Source: Candidatus Bipolaricaulota bacterium (GTDB lineage Bacteria; Bipolaricaulota; Bipolaricaulia; UBA7950; UBA9294). From it: 15,798 bases of DNA. The notes below the pieces were generated by a model. It worked only from the letters and a program-made list of their open reading frames with translations, did no database searches and was not told the DNA's origin. A program made the position numbers and the translations under genes. Shown one piece after another: positions 13,891 through 15,798 of this stretch. Where the stretch lies: the NCBI GenBank assembly GCA_023132545.1, contig JAGLYB010000040.1:1-15798 (forward strand), given 5' to 3'. Each line of letters starts with the position of its first letter. The first letter of the stretch is position 1.

Positions 13891-15219
13891 CTAGCTTGCA
13901 GCATCCTCTGTGTCAGAAGAGCGTCGATGCTGAGCAAATGCTTGGGTATGTTTGGCGATGGCGCGAGCGAGCTTCTCAGGATCATGCTTCACAGTTTCCT
14001 TGCCCGCCCATTTCGCCGTCCCCAACAAGTCTTCTCGAATCGCAATAAGACCAAACTCATTCGGATCCTCTAGGTCATCGACGACGGGCTCCGCCTCTTC
14101 GTGCCGGTACTTGGTCAAGAAATCGCTGCTGGGAATCTCCGAATTGACCAGTAAGTGGTCGAACCGGGAAAGGCGGATGTACTCATTGAGGATTCGCAGG
14201 TGAGCGCCAAGCGTGAGCGAATCGGTCTCGCCGTGTTGCGTCATCAGATTGGCCACCAGCATCTTTTCAGCTGCCGCCTCTTCGATGGCGGCAGCAACGC
14301 CGTCAATCAACAGGTTGGGAATCAGGCTTGTGAACAAGCTGCCTGGGCCTAGCAGGATCAGATCGGCCTCGTTGATGGCCTCCAATACCATGGCATGGGG
14401 GCTCACTCGGTTCGGTAACAGTGCCATGTGTTTAATGCGACGAGGATCAGAGACAATTCGCGATTCCCCCGTGACGACAAAGCCGTCATCCATGGTGGCT
14501 GACAACTGAGCGTTGTCCAGCGTGGCGGGCAGCACACGGCCGCGGATTTTTAAGACATGGCTCATTGCTTCCACCGCACGATCGAAACTGCCCGTAGCTT
14601 GTTCAAGTCCCACCAGCAGGAGGTTGCCCAACGCATGACCGGCCAGTTCCTCCGGTGCAGTCAGACGATATTGGAAGTAGTTGGAAAGCCGTTCTTCGTC
14701 ATCGGCCAATGCCAGCAAGCAATTCCTGACATCGCCAGGAGGCAACACGTCAACTTGCCGGCGAAGGCGCCCCGAGCTGCCACCGTCGTCCATCACGGTC
14801 ACGACCGCAGTGATGTTTGATGTCATCTGCTTGAGTCCGCGCAGCAGCGTAGAAAGTCCGGTTCCCCCACCGACGGCAACAACCTTCGGGCCGCGGTCGA
14901 GAATTCTGCGCCGGTAAATAAGCGCTGAAGGTTTCTCGGTGACGCCTGGAGCAAGTGCCCTGGCAACGGATCGGACCAACTGAACGAGTGAAAGCGAGAA
15001 GCCGGAAAGGCCGGCGGCAATCAGAGCGATCGTCAACGAATTCCGCCCAAACGATGCAAGTGGGATCGCTCGGTAGAGAGCCCGTGCTACATCTACGCCG
15101 AAGGCGTACAAGGCGCCGATAACGATCAATCCCATGGAGACAAAAGCGAGCGCGATCCACCGCTTGATGCGCAAACCGGGAACCAGCCACTTAAGAACTC
15201 GATGGAGGGGCGGTCTCAT
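13891..15219 (-). CDS. Membrane-anchored YvcK/CofD-like protein (gluconeogenesis factor family)
   Basis: A 442-residue protein. ATG 15219 overlaps the dnaE stop as ATGA, with GGAG 7 nt upstream. Two N-terminal membrane segments, about 21-40 and 61-83, lie between basic stretches. The YvcK fold then follows: VVAVGGGTGLSTLLRGLK (113-130), VMDDGGSSGRLRR (142-154), PPGDVRNCLLALA (160-172), GHALGNLLL (194-202), LGPGSLFTSLIPNLL (290-304) and NLMTQHGETD (324-333). Bacillus YvcK/GlmR is soluble, binds UDP-sugars and supports growth on gluconeogenic carbon and cell-wall precursor flow; transfer of that role here is inference. The membrane-tethered form suggests an envelope-linked regulator. The usual partners whiA and rapZ are not next to it in this window. 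It converges with rtcB with only 6 nt between stops. Confidence 0.92.
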   Translation of the reverse strand: MRPPLHRVLKWLVPGLRIKRWIALAFVSMGLIVIGALYAFGVDVARALYRAIPLASFGRNSLTIALIAAGLSGFSLSLVQLVRSVARALAPGVTEKPSALIYRRRILDRGPKVVAVGGGTGLSTLLRGLKQMTSNITAVVTVMDDGGSSGRLRRQVDVLPPGDVRNCLLALADDEERLSNYFQYRLTAPEELAGHALGNLLLVGLEQATGSFDRAVEAMSHVLKIRGRVLPATLDNAQLSATMDDGFVVTGESRIVSDPRRIKHMALLPNRVSPHAMVLEAINEADLILLGPGSLFTSLIPNLLIDGVAAAIEEAAAEKMLVANLMTQHGETDSLTLGAHLRILNEYIRLSRFDHLLVNSEIPSSDFLTKYRHEEAEPVVDDLEDPNEFGLIAIREDLLGTAKWAGKETVKHDPEKLARAIAKHTQAFAQHRRSSDTEDAAS

Positions 15220-15797
15220 CCTGAATCTCCGTTCTTCATGGACACCTCGAGAACGCCGGTCAATGCACACAACGTCGATCGGAGACGCTGACTCGGAGCC
15301 ACGCAGAATCGAGCATCGGCAAGAACGACCACACTGCCCAAGGTATCCACCACATGAATGCGGACTGGAGCGTCCCCTGGGTGCTGTTGCAACGTTCGAG
15401 CGAGCTCCGACAACTGAGGTTTGGACAACTGGGCACCGTCCAGCTTGAGCGTAACAGCCAGTCTTGCTCGCTGGGAGATTTCCGACAGTGGGAAAACCTC
15501 CTCGACGATCAAGTTGATGTCGCCGTTTCGCTGCCCGGCAGTCACGGTCAAACCGACCAAGGCGTCTTCATAGATCAATGCATTGGCGACATCAAGCACC
15601 TTGGGGAAGAATGTGATCTCGGCTTCGCCGTTGCCATCCTCGATCACGACGAAAGCCATTTGATTGCCGCGCTTGGTGTCGATGCGTTTCAAGGACTTGA
15701 TCCGACCTCCTACCAACGCCTGCTGTTCTGGAGCCATGCCGCCGGCCTGTCGCAACGGCAGGCAATACAACTGAAGATCGTCGGCGTAGTCGTCCAG
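15216..15797 (-). CDS. dnaE: DNA polymerase III alpha subunit, C-terminal part (5'-truncated)
   Basis: The 193 visible C-terminal residues run off the right edge of the window. They start LDDYADDLQ, typical of the HP(L/V)..Y segment before the OB fold of DnaE. The OB domain follows (GGRIKSLKRIDTKRGNQMAFVVIEDGNGEAEITFF), then the C-terminal domain with its conserved HPGDAPVRIHV and final LLG-like strand (LCALTGVLEV). This end binds single-stranded DNA and the tau subunit in known enzymes. Its stop overlaps the YvcK-like start, making a two-gene unit. The OB fold with TKRGN and IEDGNGEAEITFF supports DnaE rather than PolC. Confidence 0.92.
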   Translation of the reverse strand: MDDYADDLQLYCLPLRQAGGMAPEQQALVGGRIKSLKRIDTKRGNQMAFVVIEDGNGEAEITFFPKVLDVANALIYEDALVGLTVTAGQRNGDINLIVEEVFPLSEISQRARLAVTLKLDGAQLSKPQLSELARTLQQHPGDAPVRIHVVDTLGSVVVLADARFCVAPSQRLRSTLCALTGVLEVSMKNGDSG

Positions 15798-15798
15798 G

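Noticed and set aside
13880..13895. GCTAG/CTAGC inverted repeat joining the stops of rtcB and the YvcK-like gene as a bidirectional terminator
   Set aside because: The stem is only 5 bp (7 with G-U pairs), there is no T run on either side, and it is built from two chance TAG stops.
15220..15270. Longer start for the YvcK-like gene
   Set aside because: The ATG at 15219 overlaps the dnaE stop as ATGA with GGAG in position; the extension is Arg-rich and overlaps dnaE.
1..15798. CRISPR arrays, tRNA or rRNA genes, insertion sequences, phage attachment sites
   Set aside because: None seen: no spaced identical repeats, no cloverleaf-like segment and no transposase or integrase coding sequence.

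Overview
The window is a gene-dense piece of bacterial chromosome of moderately high GC. The genes are mostly housekeeping or metabolic, packed in short-overlap operons, plus one very large secreted protein. The lineage cannot be fixed from sequence alone. A glutaminyl-tRNA synthetase, a thermophile-type orotate phosphoribosyltransferase with a C-terminal CxxC, an RtcB/archease pair and a secreted beta-helix/PKD/caspase protein together suggest a deep-branching or candidate-phylum bacterium. A Bipolaricaulota-like (Acetothermia-like) genome is my low-confidence guess.

Layout, left to right. (1) 1-1373, plus strand: glnS without its 5' end. (2) 1461-5605, plus strand: one six-gene operon, pyrK-pyrD-pyrF-pyrE-(ThyX-like)-dcd, in which every junction overlaps by 4-13 nt. 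It covers dihydroorotate to UMP and then deoxyuridine/thymidylate supply. A perfect intrinsic terminator (8-bp stem, 5-nt loop, T8) lies inside the first codons of pyrK, which suggests translation-coupled attenuation like that of enterobacterial pyrBI. (3) 5671-6657, plus strand: an exported PDZ protein. (4) 6739-11088, minus strand: a 1449-residue exported protein with a right-handed beta-helix, a beta-rich middle region, three PKD domains, a caspase-like (C14) protease with an intact His-Cys dyad, a fourth PKD and a C-terminal FlgT/OB-like domain. (5) 11089-11422: a 334-bp divergent intergenic region with an inverted pair of nonamer arrays. (6) 11423-13884, plus strand: an RNA end-processing and ligation operon, thpR-archease-rtcB. 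(7) 13891-15798, minus strand: the 3' end of dnaE followed by a membrane-anchored YvcK/CofD-like gene that overlaps it by 4 nt.

How the parts work together. PyrK and PyrD form the NAD-dependent dihydroorotate dehydrogenase, PyrE and PyrF finish UMP, Dcd makes dUTP from dCTP, and the divergent ThyX-like protein may act at dUMP to dTMP. ThpR, archease and RtcB all handle RNA 2',3'-cyclic-phosphate ends, but with opposing outcomes. The points most worth a second look are the terminator inside pyrK, the degenerate ThyX-like protein, the giant secreted caspase and the nonamer inverted repeat.
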